This document shows positions 1 through 7,112 of a DNA stretch of 14,846 nt, one piece after another; positions within the stretch are counted from its first letter, which is position 1, and each line of letters starts with the position of its first letter. The translations under genes and the position numbers were made by a program. Location of the stretch: positions 1 through 14,846 of the forward strand of contig DAINMX010000158.1 of assembly GCA_036736205.1 (NCBI GenBank), given 5' to 3'. Source of the DNA: XYA12-FULL-58-9 sp001798605. Lineage in GTDB: Bacteria; Myxococcota; XYA12-FULL-58-9. The notes beneath the pieces are model-generated. The model searched no databases. It worked only from the letters and a program-made list of their open reading frames with translations, and had not been told where the DNA came from.

Positions 1-233
1 GGGGCCTCAAGCTGCGATTCACGGGTCCCTACTACAATGAGATCATCATCGAGCTTGGTGACGCCGTGGGGCCCGCCATCGAACTCGGATTGCAACGCGG
101 CATCTCAGTTGGGTTTGACCTCGGCCGTTGGTGCCCCGATTGGCGCGGTGGCCTCTTGGTCGCGGCGAGTGAGCTTCACAGCCGGGCTCGACTCGATGAG
201 CTTGTAGGCATCCTCGAGGAGGCAGCACGATGA
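1..233 (+). CDS. gcvPA: Glycine dehydrogenase (decarboxylating) subunit 1, C-terminal end
   Basis: This is the last 76 or so codons of a gene that begins before the window, read in the frame starting at base 3 and ending with TGA at 231-233. The translated tail (GLKLRFTGPYYNEIIIELGD, later ISVGFDLGRW and a helical end rich in Glu, Leu and Arg) resembles the C-terminus of GcvPA, the N-terminal half of the split P-protein of the glycine cleavage system. The complete heterodimer uses PLP to decarboxylate glycine and pass the aminomethyl group to the lipoyl arm of GcvH. The identification rests mainly on the next gene, which is unmistakably gcvPB and overlaps this stop codon by ATGA, the usual arrangement for this pair. 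The PLP lysine is in the other subunit, so nothing catalytic is expected here. Confidence 0.88.
   Translation, partial: GLKLRFTGPYYNEIIIELGDAVGPAIELGLQRGISVGFDLGRWCPDWRGGLLVAASELHSRARLDELVGILEEAAR
216..222 (+). promoter_or_regulatory. Shine-Dalgarno of gcvPB
   Basis: GAGGAGG lies seven bases before the ATG at 230, inside the end of gcvPA. It fixes the gcvPB start at the ATGA overlap and points to coupled translation of the two subunits. Confidence 0.8.
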
Positions 234-1705
234 GTCCAATGTGGAAGCCGGCCGAGGGACGCATCGGCGAACCTCCGATTTTCGAGAAGGGCTCACCCGG
301 GAGGCGCGGGGTGGCACTTCCCGCTCTCGACATCGACGATCTGCCGCTCGAACTACCGGATGCGATGCTGCGGCAAACACCACCGCTGTTGCCCGAGGTG
401 AGTGAGCCCGAGGTGGTCCGCCACTTCACTCGTTTGTCGCAGCTAAACGCCAGTATCGACACGATGATGTATCCGCTCGGTTCGTGCACCATGAAGTACA
501 ACCCGCGGGTGGGCGAGAAGGTCGCTCGCATGTGCGGCTTTACCAGTGTGCATCCGCTCGATCCGCCGGCGTTGCACCGAGGTGTGTTGCGGATCATGGC
601 GGAGCTCCGCGACCTGTTGAAGCATATCACGGGCCTTGCTGGGGTCAGCCTGCAGCCAGCGGCAGGAGCGCATGGGGAACTGTGCGGCTTGATGATGATC
701 CGTGCGGCGCTCCTCGATCGCGGCGACCCACGTAAGAAAGTGCTCGTCCCCGATTCGGCGCACGGCACCAATCCCGCGAGCAGCGCCCTCAACGGCTACA
801 GTGTTGTGCCGCTGAAGACGGGGCCAGAGGGGCACGTGCGTCTGGACGCGGTGGCGGCGGCGATGACCGAGGACGTCGCTGCAATCATGATGACCAACCC
901 GAACACCCTGGGCATCTTCGAAAAGGATATTCGTGCCATCGCCGACCTGGTGCACGAACGCGGGGGCCTCGTCTATCTCGATGGTGCCAATATGAATGCT
1001 CTGCTCGGCATTGCGCCGGTGAGCGAAATGGGCGTCGACGTCGTGCACATCAACCTGCACAAGACCTTCGCCACGCCTCACGGCGGTGGAGGTCCGGGGG
1101 CAGGACCGGTGGTGTGCTCAGAAATTCTGGAGCCGTTCTTGCCGCGGCCGGTAGTGACGGGAACCCCACAGGAGGCGTATCTCGATTTCGATAGGCCCAA
1201 GAGCATCGGCAAGATGCGGAGCTTCTACGGCAATTTTGGCATGCTACTGCGCGCCCACTCCTACATTCACGAGATGGGCGCTTTGGGATTGCGGGCGAGC
1301 GGCCGCGACGCCATCGTCGCCGCAAATTATGTGCGCGCCCGCCTGCGCAGCACCTACGAGTTGGCGTTTGACGCACCGACCATGCACGAAGCGGTGTTCA
1401 CTGACAAGAAACAAAAAGAGCGTGGTGTGACCACCATGGATGTGGCCAAGCGGCTCATCGACTATGGTTTTCACCCGCCCACTGTCTACTTCCCATTGAT
1501 TGCCCCCGGTGCTCTTATGATTGAGCCGACCGAGAGCGAACCCAAGGAAATGCTCGATTCTTTTGTCGAGGCTATGCTGGCTATCAACCAAGAGAGCATT
1601 GACGATCCCGAGAAGGTCAAGGCCGCCCCGCACACGGCTCCGGCCCGTCGCTTCGATGAAGCGGCTGCAGCCCGAAAGCCGGTGTTGCGCTACCGCAAAG
1701 GTTAA
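230..1705 (+). CDS. gcvPB: Glycine dehydrogenase (decarboxylating) subunit 2
   Basis: This 491-residue protein is the C-terminal half of the split P-protein of the glycine cleavage system. It binds PLP and, with GcvPA, decarboxylates glycine and transfers aminomethyl to lipoyl-GcvH, feeding one-carbon units into folate metabolism in the cytoplasm. Family landmarks are visible in order: an N-terminal PxFEKGSPGR segment, the MYPLGSCTMKYNPR motif near residue 85, LQPAAGAHGE, the DSAHGTNPASSA segment, DGANMNA, and the PLP Schiff-base lysine in NLHKTF at K278, followed by the glycine-rich HGGGGPGAGP loop. The length is normal for bacterial GcvPB (about 480-500). The start is fixed by the strong GAGGAGG site and the overlap with gcvPA. 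The gene ends 42 bases before the convergent stop of the PilZ-Hsp70 gene, and I see no convincing hairpin terminator between them. Confidence 0.97.
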   Translation: MSPMWKPAEGRIGEPPIFEKGSPGRRGVALPALDIDDLPLELPDAMLRQTPPLLPEVSEPEVVRHFTRLSQLNASIDTMMYPLGSCTMKYNPRVGEKVARMCGFTSVHPLDPPALHRGVLRIMAELRDLLKHITGLAGVSLQPAAGAHGELCGLMMIRAALLDRGDPRKKVLVPDSAHGTNPASSALNGYSVVPLKTGPEGHVRLDAVAAAMTEDVAAIMMTNPNTLGIFEKDIRAIADLVHERGGLVYLDGANMNALLGIAPVSEMGVDVVHINLHKTFATPHGGGGPGAGPVVCSEILEPFLPRPVVTGTPQEAYLDFDRPKSIGKMRSFYGNFGMLLRAHSYIHEMGALGLRASGRDAIVAANYVRARLRSTYELAFDAPTMHEAVFTDKKQKERGVTTMDVAKRLIDYGFHPPTVYFPLIAPGALMIEPTESEPKEMLDSFVEAMLAINQESIDDPEKVKAAPHTAPARRFDEAAAARKPVLRYRKG

Positions 1706-1747
1706 GCGGGCTGGTCCGCGTGATGCGAATGCCCTTGTCCGCAGAGG

Positions 1748-3742
1748 CTACGCGACATCCTGTGTGATGAGCAGGACCTGCCTGTGCTCCCCGGTGTCGA
1801 CATTTCTGATAGATATCTCGAGCAGACAGTCTTCTGTTAGAGCAAAGCGGACTTCGAGCGGGACCGGGTCGTTTGGGCCGGGTTCGACGGCGTTGATGCT
1901 CAAGGTGCCGAGGTGCTCGTTTTGGTGCAACTCGGGCTCGTCGCCTTGCCACACTTCGATTTTGTGTGTGGCAAATTGAGCCCTAGGGACCTTGACGATG
2001 AAGTTTCGCGAGCACGGAACAGATTCGTTGCGCTTGAGAATGGGATGGAGCTTGCCGCGGTGGGCCACGCCGATGGACATCGATAAGACGTCTTTGAATT
2101 GTGTCGAATCGGGAAGGGTGGGGAGCAGGCCGGCTCCAAGTGCCACCACCTGGTCTGGATTGATTTCGCAGCGCGGACGGCGCTTGAAGTGCTGCTCGAC
2201 GCCATCGCGGACGAGGGGCATGTGTGTTTGGCCGCCAACCAGGATCACGTCATCGAGCTGTGCGGCAACCAGCCCAGCCTCCGCGAGAGCTGCGTCGCAG
2301 ATGCGCAGCGTTCTAGCCACCAAGGGTGCGACCAAGGCGTTGATCTCAGGCCGCGTCAGCTCGACCTCGATTCGCCCGTGATTGCCGTCGGTTTGGAGGG
2401 CATTGCGCACGGTGACCATCGCCTTTTCGTGCACGCTCAAACGTTGTTTGGCTTTGCGCGCCGCCTCCTTGACCAGAGACATGGCGGCGCTATTGCGTGA
2501 CAGTTGTTTGCCGGTTTGTTGTTGGTGTTTTTGGTGAACGTGTTCGGCGATGGCGTTGTCGAAATCCTCGCCACCCAAGAAAGTGTCGCCAGCTGTTGCG
2601 ATGACCTGTAGCACCTTGGGCCTGACGTCCATGATGGACACGTCAAAAGTGCCACCGCCGAGATCGTAGACAAGAACTTTGGCTGGTTTTTCACTCGTTA
2701 GACCGTAGGCGATGGCTGCGGCGGTGGGCTCGTTGAGCACGCGCTCAACGGTGAGACCCGCGAGTCGACCGGCATGGACCACGGCCGCACGCTGGTTGTC
2801 ATTGTAGTAGGCCGGCACGGTGACAACGGCTCGTTTGACCTGTTGTCCCAGGTGGGCGCTGCTCTTCTCGCGTATGGCCTTGAGGATCTCCGCCGATACC
2901 TGCGCCAACTCGATTGCGCTGCCGTTGATCTCGACAGCAACTCGCCGTTGTGGGCCGGGGACTATCTTGTACGGGAAACGGCTGAGCATGCTGTGGACAG
3001 TGGGCGAATCATAGGTGCGGCCAATGAAACGTTTGGCACCGAATACTGTGCGACGTGGGTTGGCCTCGAGACCTGCTAGGGCCTGTTCGCCGACTTTCAC
3101 GTGGCCGTTTTCGTCATAGGAAACGACCGATGCCAGCGTTGCAGAATCCAGAGACATCTGGGAATCACCAATGGGAATGATCTCGGGTTTACCCTGCCTG
3201 ACGATGCAAGCACAGCTGTTGCACGTGCCGAGATCAATGCCAATGATGGGGCCCTCCTCGTCGAAGCCGAGGTCTAGGTATTCTTCGCGGCTGGCACCGC
3301 CGACGGTGATGGGACCAGGTGCACTGGAGCCAACCGGGGCCGTTGTTACATTGGGTTGGGACTGGGACGGGCGCACTTGGGTTCGGCTGGGGTCGTTTGG
3401 TTGTGGGCTTGCGAGAAAAGAGGTGACCGCCTTAGCCAACCATTCCTCATGGGCTGGGTCCATGGCGACAAACCGAATCCCGAAGCCGGCGCTCTGGGAG
3501 GCTGTCGCGGCGCGGTGCCACGCTATTTCGCCAATGGCACGAAAGCCCTTTCCTGGGCCGAGCTCTATGGTGAGATCAATCTTGCTGCCTATGGTCAAGT
3601 CGGCGTCGGTACAGAAGAAGACCCCGCCAAGGCTCAAGTTTTCAGTGAATCCGCGAAGAAACTCGGTCGCACTGCCGAAGTGCAAGCGAAGGGGCACGAT
3701 GGTGGGTGCCCGTTGATGCTTGCGTGTGTCTTGTTCGCTCAA
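1748..3742 (-). CDS. PilZ-Hsp70 fusion protein (c-di-GMP-binding chaperone-like ATPase)
   Basis: This 664-residue protein has three parts. Residues about 5-112 form a PilZ domain with both c-di-GMP motifs intact: RxxxR (R7-R11) and NxSxxG (N35-S37-G40). Residues about 113-162 are a polar Pro/Ser/Thr linker. Residues about 164-545 form an Hsp70 nucleotide-binding domain with IGIDLGTCNSC (167-177), the DnaK K70 equivalent K237, E338 in LNEPTAAAIAYG, D360/T365/D367 in YDLGGGTFD, GGEDFD and VGGQTHMPLV. Residues about 555-664 match the beta substrate-binding domain only. The alpha lid is absent and the usual VLLLD linker reads TQFKD. The ATPase is therefore predicted to be active, but the chaperone cycle should be unusual. 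I infer a c-di-GMP-responsive Hsp70-like regulator. Myxobacterial DnaK homologues such as SglK and StkA affect exopolysaccharide and social motility, which is a plausible role here. The start is a TTG 20 bases from a scaffold gap, with GAAGTGAG before it. The frame stays open into the gap, so a start hidden there is possible. Confidence 0.9.
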   Translation of the reverse strand: MSEQDTRKHQRAPTIVPLRLHFGSATEFLRGFTENLSLGGVFFCTDADLTIGSKIDLTIELGPGKGFRAIGEIAWHRAATASQSAGFGIRFVAMDPAHEEWLAKAVTSFLASPQPNDPSRTQVRPSQSQPNVTTAPVGSSAPGPITVGGASREEYLDLGFDEEGPIIGIDLGTCNSCACIVRQGKPEIIPIGDSQMSLDSATLASVVSYDENGHVKVGEQALAGLEANPRRTVFGAKRFIGRTYDSPTVHSMLSRFPYKIVPGPQRRVAVEINGSAIELAQVSAEILKAIREKSSAHLGQQVKRAVVTVPAYYNDNQRAAVVHAGRLAGLTVERVLNEPTAAAIAYGLTSEKPAKVLVYDLGGGTFDVSIMDVRPKVLQVIATAGDTFLGGEDFDNAIAEHVHQKHQQQTGKQLSRNSAAMSLVKEAARKAKQRLSVHEKAMVTVRNALQTDGNHGRIEVELTRPEINALVAPLVARTLRICDAALAEAGLVAAQLDDVILVGGQTHMPLVRDGVEQHFKRRPRCEINPDQVVALGAGLLPTLPDSTQFKDVLSMSIGVAHRGKLHPILKRNESVPCSRNFIVKVPRAQFATHKIEVWQGDEPELHQNEHLGTLSINAVEPGPNDPVPLEVRFALTEDCLLEISIRNVDTGEHRQVLLITQDVA

Positions 3743-3762
3743 GATCTCACTTCGATGGTTTT

Positions 3763-3862
3763 NNNNNNNNNNNNNNNNNNNNNNNNNNNNNNNNNNNNNN
3801 NNNNNNNNNNNNNNNNNNNNNNNNNNNNNNNNNNNNNNNNNNNNNNNNNNNNNNNNNNNNNN
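3763..3862. other. Scaffold gap of 100 N
   Basis: Exactly 100 undetermined bases lie between the start of the PilZ-Hsp70 gene and the small divergent gene at 3952. Both genes' upstream regions fall here, so promoters and the true Hsp70 start may be missing. The sequence just right of the gap (3863-3891) contains GATGGC three times at 10-11 base spacing, and the left flank ends in CGATGGTTTT. A short repeat tract may have stopped the assembly. Confidence 0.97.
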
Positions 3863-3938
3863 GATGGCAGTCGATGGCCGGCGATGGCTGGCCGGGTCAA
3901 CGGGCCAACGGTTGGTGGATTTTTCGCGCTGGCTCGCC

Positions 3939-3944
3939 TATTGT
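3939..3944 (+). promoter_or_regulatory. Putative -10 element of a leaderless transcript
   Basis: TATTGT lies seven bases before the ATG at 3952, and no Shine-Dalgarno-like sequence precedes that ATG. A start site at the usual distance from this hexamer would fall at or just before the ATG. No good -35 is seen at 16-18 bases; TTGGTG at 3912-3917 is 21 bases away. Confidence 0.35.
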
Positions 3945-3951
3945 GCGCACC

Positions 3952-4239
3952 ATGTCCCAGGGTATTAACGAAACGTCCGACAAATCGGAAAGTGACAAGA
4001 GCCTCAAGAAAGAGGCCCGCGCGCTGTGGGAACAGTCTCGTGAGGCGTTCAATCAAGGCGACTATCGGTTGGCAAGGCGGCTGGACAATCGCGTCAAGGA
4101 GCTCGGCCCTGGTTCGGAGCACGGCCGACAGGCGGCGCGTGAGCTTGAGGGCCTACGGATTGATCGGGGGGTTCTCTATGCCGGTGTGGGTGCCTTGACG
4201 CTCTACATCCTTGCATGGTGGGTTGGTCTTTCCGGCTGA
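3952..4239 (+). CDS. Small tail-anchored helical (TPR-like) membrane protein
   Basis: This 95-residue protein is of unknown function. Residues 1-20 are polar and rich in Ser, Lys, Glu and Asp. Residues about 20-68 form two amphipathic helices with a TPR-like core (ALWEQSREAFNQGDYRLARR, then a second helix with AARELEG). Residues about 73-92 form a single hydrophobic segment ending VGLSG, so the protein is probably anchored by its C-terminus with the helical part in the cytoplasm. One helix pair is too short to name as a real TPR array. The ATG at 3952 is chosen because it is the first start after the gap in an open frame and gives a sensible polar N-terminus. It has no ribosome binding site but does have TATTGT seven bases upstream. 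It is divergent from the PilZ-Hsp70 gene across the gap. Confidence 0.68.
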   Translation: MSQGINETSDKSESDKSLKKEARALWEQSREAFNQGDYRLARRLDNRVKELGPGSEHGRQAARELEGLRIDRGVLYAGVGALTLYILAWWVGLSG

Positions 4240-4252
4240 GACGTGCACGTCT
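4239..4252. promoter_or_regulatory. 14-bp perfect palindrome over a -35 region (possible operator)
   Basis: AGACGTGCACGTCT equals its own reverse complement. It begins on the last base of the preceding stop codon and covers the position expected for the -35 hexamer (4243-4248) of the TAGAAT -10 element at 4266-4271. A dimeric regulator binding here would block or recruit polymerase for the lipoprotein gene at 4308. About one such palindrome is expected by chance in a window this long, so its position is the main argument. Confidence 0.4.
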
Positions 4253-4265
4253 GCCAAATGGGCGC

Positions 4266-4271
4266 TAGAAT
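4266..4271 (+). promoter_or_regulatory. Putative -10 element for the lipoprotein gene at 4308
   Basis: TAGAAT matches the TATAAT consensus at five of six positions and lies in the 68-base intergenic space. It would give a leader of roughly 30 bases that includes the AGGA ribosome binding site before the ATG at 4308. No consensus -35 sequence is present at 17 bases; a palindrome occupies that position. Confidence 0.45.
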
Positions 4272-4307
4272 CCCCGTGGTGGCTCATGCCCTTGATGAGG
4301 ATTTGAC

Positions 4308-5933
4308 ATGGTTACCAAGACTGTTCGGTGGGGTTGGCTCATTTGCGCAACTGTGTGCGGTTGCAGCGGCGACGAATCGCTGACCTTCGACACTTCCGGT
4401 GACTTTCTCGCGGAGCTCAAGGCCCTGCGGGCCGACGGTATGACAGTGGTGGAGTTGCCGGTCGACGTGGTGTTTCGTGGCGATCCCATCCAAGATGGTA
4501 AAGACGTCACATTTCGCTGCTCTGAGTCGTTGTTGTTTGCGACCCGCGTTGAGATTGAGGCGGATGTGCCAGGGGGGCGGCGACAGGGTGAGGAAGAAGT
4601 AGAGGTCGAGACCCGCGGGGGCGGTGCCCGGGCATACTTGCAGGCACCGACTAACGGTGGTGCGGTAGCTTGCATCGCGAGCTTCACCACGGTGAACAAA
4701 GACGTGTTGTCAGACAGGATCACCTTCGAAATTGGTCCGCCACCGTTGGTTGCCGCGGGCAAGGGGAGCGAGCAGAACTTCGACTCCTATTTTGGTGTGC
4801 AATGTGACGACAAGAACGTCGGCGGTTTCGCCGAAAACCGTGACGAGATACGGGTCAATTGCAGCGTCACCCTTAAAGATGTTACCGGGCGCAATATTCC
4901 GCACACGCCAGTACAGTTCTATGCCGAGGCCGGCTACATGCTCGATGAGCCAGCCACCGCCAATAAAACCCGCACCTTCACCTACGTGATTCCCAAGGCA
5001 CCATCACAAATGCCCCGCGATGTCATTCCCTGGGATGTGGAGAGCTACAGTGAGTTCGACTTGATCGCGTATGATTACGATCCGGTATATGCCGAACAGA
5101 ACCCGACCGATGGGCTGGTGACCATCCTTGCGGTTGTGCGTGGCCAGGAGTCTTTCGATGACATGAATCTCAATGGTGAGATCGATTCAGACGAGTTGTG
5201 GATTGATGAGGGGGAGCCTTTTTTGGATGTTGATGACGACGGTGGATATGTGAGCAACATGGACCCTTTGCCCTGTTGTGACTCCCTAGGCACCTCGAAT
5301 GTGGATGGCCAGAACGGTCAATGGGATACCAATGTCTGGATCGGCCGGATGACCCACATACTCTGGACCGGGGTGTACGACGAAGGACGTTCTCACATCC
5401 TCGGGGGCGGGGACACCCTTGAAGTGGGGGGCAACCGGACGTTGAGCCTGCGGATGGTCGACCGTTTTTCCAATCCCCTGGCAAGTCACGATCTCGGTGA
5501 CAATATTGAGGTTAGTGCGGAAGGTCGGATTCGCGTCGAGTCCGGCACAACCATTGCTTCCGGTGGCGTGTCACTCGCGACAACCACAGGAGTCATACTG
5601 AACAACGTGTTTCCCGCATTTCGATTTGGCGCGGGGGGGATTGGTGCGAATACGGTCTTTGCCGGTTTGGAAACGACCAATGGCCTGTTGGATGGACGCG
5701 ATTGGACTTTTTCTGTTGTAGATGATCGAAGCCAAACGTCGCAGACGCAGATGTGCGTTTCACCCCAGGCGTGGAACGTGACCGCTGCAATTCAATACAC
5801 CATTGCGCCGGATCACGAGGACGGCCGCTTCTCTGAGCGGGAAGCTGCCATTGCCACCAACGGGCTGCTCGAAATCCTGAGCCCAGATTGTGCAGTCTGT
5901 GATGGCCCAGACATGACTTGTTTTGATAATTGA
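4308..5933 (+). CDS. Large secreted lipoprotein with an EF-hand calcium loop
   Basis: This 541-residue protein is not recognised by family. It starts with a lipoprotein signal peptide (basic MVTKTVR, hydrophobic core, then VCGC with the lipid cysteine at C19), so it should be anchored in the outer membrane facing the periplasm or the cell surface. Residues about 45-142 and 160-280 look like two beta-rich Ig-type domains. A perfect 12-residue EF-hand loop, DMNLNGEIDSDE, spans 285-296. It is followed by GEPFLDVDDDGGY (303-314), an incomplete second acidic loop of the kind seen in surface proteins of these bacteria. Residues about 365-500 are again beta-rich. Cysteines at 71, 122, 166, 185, 323, 324, 483, 528, 531 and 538 could form disulfides. 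The ATG has AGGA seven bases upstream and is preceded by a TAGAAT promoter element. It is separated from the GAF gene by 63 bases. Confidence 0.82.
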   Translation: MVTKTVRWGWLICATVCGCSGDESLTFDTSGDFLAELKALRADGMTVVELPVDVVFRGDPIQDGKDVTFRCSESLLFATRVEIEADVPGGRRQGEEEVEVETRGGGARAYLQAPTNGGAVACIASFTTVNKDVLSDRITFEIGPPPLVAAGKGSEQNFDSYFGVQCDDKNVGGFAENRDEIRVNCSVTLKDVTGRNIPHTPVQFYAEAGYMLDEPATANKTRTFTYVIPKAPSQMPRDVIPWDVESYSEFDLIAYDYDPVYAEQNPTDGLVTILAVVRGQESFDDMNLNGEIDSDELWIDEGEPFLDVDDDGGYVSNMDPLPCCDSLGTSNVDGQNGQWDTNVWIGRMTHILWTGVYDEGRSHILGGGDTLEVGGNRTLSLRMVDRFSNPLASHDLGDNIEVSAEGRIRVESGTTIASGGVSLATTTGVILNNVFPAFRFGAGGIGANTVFAGLETTNGLLDGRDWTFSVVDDRSQTSQTQMCVSPQAWNVTAAIQYTIAPDHEDGRFSEREAAIATNGLLEILSPDCAVCDGPDMTCFDN

Positions 5934-5996
5934 GCCTCAAGTGAGAAACACTCGCGTGGAATCGTGAGCCAGTTAGGGAAGGGAGACGGTCTACAG

Positions 5997-7112
5997 ATGC
6001 CCCTATTCGAGGTGTTCATTCCCACCACCGATCCTGATGGATTCAACATTACCGCACGCATTCGCGCTGATTCTTGGATTCAGGCGCTTCGCAACGGTCT
6101 CTCCAAGCTTGGTGACACGGCCGATGTGAAGAATGTGATGTGCGACATCACTGAAACCGGCATCGAAGTGACCGAGCCAACCAGTGGCCGGGTTTTTCGT
6201 ATTCGCGAGTTTCCCGAGGACGGTGCACCGGCTGCCGCGCCAGCGCCAATTGCCGCGCCACCCCCGATGTCCGCGCTACCGCCGATGTCCGCGCTACCGC
6301 CGATGGCTGCGCGCCCCCCGATTGCCGCGCCAGCGCCAGTTGCCGCGCCAGCGCCGATTGCCGCGCGCCCCCCGATTGCCGCGCGCCCCCCGATTGCCGC
6401 GCCACCCCCGATGGCTGCGCGACCCCCAATGGCTGCGCCACCACCAACCGTGCAATCTGTGAGCATGCCTATTGGCGAGGCCCCCGCACCTGCAGTGCCC
6501 GCGGTAGAGCGTTTCCTCTCAGTCGTGGAGGAAGAGACAATAACGCAGGAGAAGGCAAGCGCCGCCGATAGGGTGAAAATCGGCCGCGTCAAGGAGGACG
6601 AGAAGTCGATAGATGACCTCCTAGCCGACCTTTTCGAAGCCACGCAAGCACTCTACGACCAAGAGGACTTACAGGCAGCCGCGCGACTCATCCTCGACTT
6701 GGCCCACGACACCATCCCGTCTGACGCGGGTGCGGTGTTCATTTCGGACATCAATCGAATGGATCTGTTTTTTGCCGCAGCCACAGGTCCAAAAGCTGAG
6801 GATGTCCTGAAGTTCCGGGTCCCCATGGGCCAAGGCATCGTCGGGTTTGCATCCCAAGAGGGTGTGTCGTTGGCCGTCTCGGATGTGCACAAGGACCCTC
6901 GCTTCTACGCCAACATCTCCACCGCCCTCGGTTATGAAACCCGATCGATTCTCTGCGCTCCGGCCCAGGTCGAGGGTCGTGTTTTTGGTGCCATTGAGCT
7001 CATCAACAAAAAGAGTGGCTCGTCGTTTACCAGCCATGAGGTAAATCTGCTCAACTACTTGGCCCATGAGTTTGCTGACTACTTGATTAACACTGGGCAG
7101 ACTGGGGAATGA
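5997..7112 (+). CDS. GAF-domain signalling protein with Pro/Ala repeat linker
   Basis: This 371-residue protein is probably cytoplasmic. Residues 1-72 form a small alpha/beta domain (MPLFEVFIPTTDPDGFNI, then GRVFRIREF) that I recall, without being able to check, at the N-terminus of myxobacterial GAF proteins. Residues about 77-152 are a low-complexity linker of hexapeptides such as AARPPI and AAPPPM, encoded by twelve 18-bp repeats. Residues about 172-205 are charged. Residues about 205-366 form a GAF domain (ILDLAHDTIPSDAGAVFIS, VPMGQGIVGFASQEG, SILCAPAQVEGRVFGAIELI). Its ligand cannot be told from sequence. No catalytic output domain follows, so the protein probably acts through a partner. 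I chose the ATG at 5997, preceded by GGGAG, over an in-frame GTG at 5964. Its stop overlaps the next start as ATGA, indicating coupled translation with the DUF4124 gene. Confidence 0.87.
   Translation: MPLFEVFIPTTDPDGFNITARIRADSWIQALRNGLSKLGDTADVKNVMCDITETGIEVTEPTSGRVFRIREFPEDGAPAAAPAPIAAPPPMSALPPMSALPPMAARPPIAAPAPVAAPAPIAARPPIAARPPIAAPPPMAARPPMAAPPPTVQSVSMPIGEAPAPAVPAVERFLSVVEEETITQEKASAADRVKIGRVKEDEKSIDDLLADLFEATQALYDQEDLQAAARLILDLAHDTIPSDAGAVFISDINRMDLFFAAATGPKAEDVLKFRVPMGQGIVGFASQEGVSLAVSDVHKDPRFYANISTALGYETRSILCAPAQVEGRVFGAIELINKKSGSSFTSHEVNLLNYLAHEFADYLINTGQTGE
6234..6449. repeat. Twelve tandem 18-bp repeats within the GAF gene
   Basis: Twelve consecutive 18-base units, with no partial copy, encode hexapeptides of the form (A/S)A(P/L/R)xPx, such as AAPAPI, SALPPM and AARPPI. 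Unit types recur exactly: SALPPM twice in a row, and AARPPI three times, two of them adjacent. This indicates duplication and local conversion rather than drift. Changes in copy number would keep the reading frame and only alter the length of the interdomain linker. Confidence 0.95.

Noticed and set aside
1706..1747. Terminator between gcvPB and the convergent Hsp70 gene
   Set aside because: The visible GTCCGC pair is a direct, not inverted, repeat, and no stable stem or T run was found.
3356..4198. Plus-strand frame antisense to the Hsp70 N-terminus and continuing through the first gap
   Set aside because: It is antisense to a clear PilZ-Hsp70 coding region, depends on unknown bases, and its translation shows no motif.
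6234..6449. CRISPR-like array of short repeats
   Set aside because: The units are contiguous 18-mers without spacers, translate in frame to Pro/Ala hexapeptides inside the GAF gene, and have no cas gene nearby.
6080..6643. Antisense Gly/Ala-repeat frame opposite the GAF gene
   Set aside because: Its repeats are only the reverse reading of the 18-bp units. The sense frame has recognisable domains on both sides.
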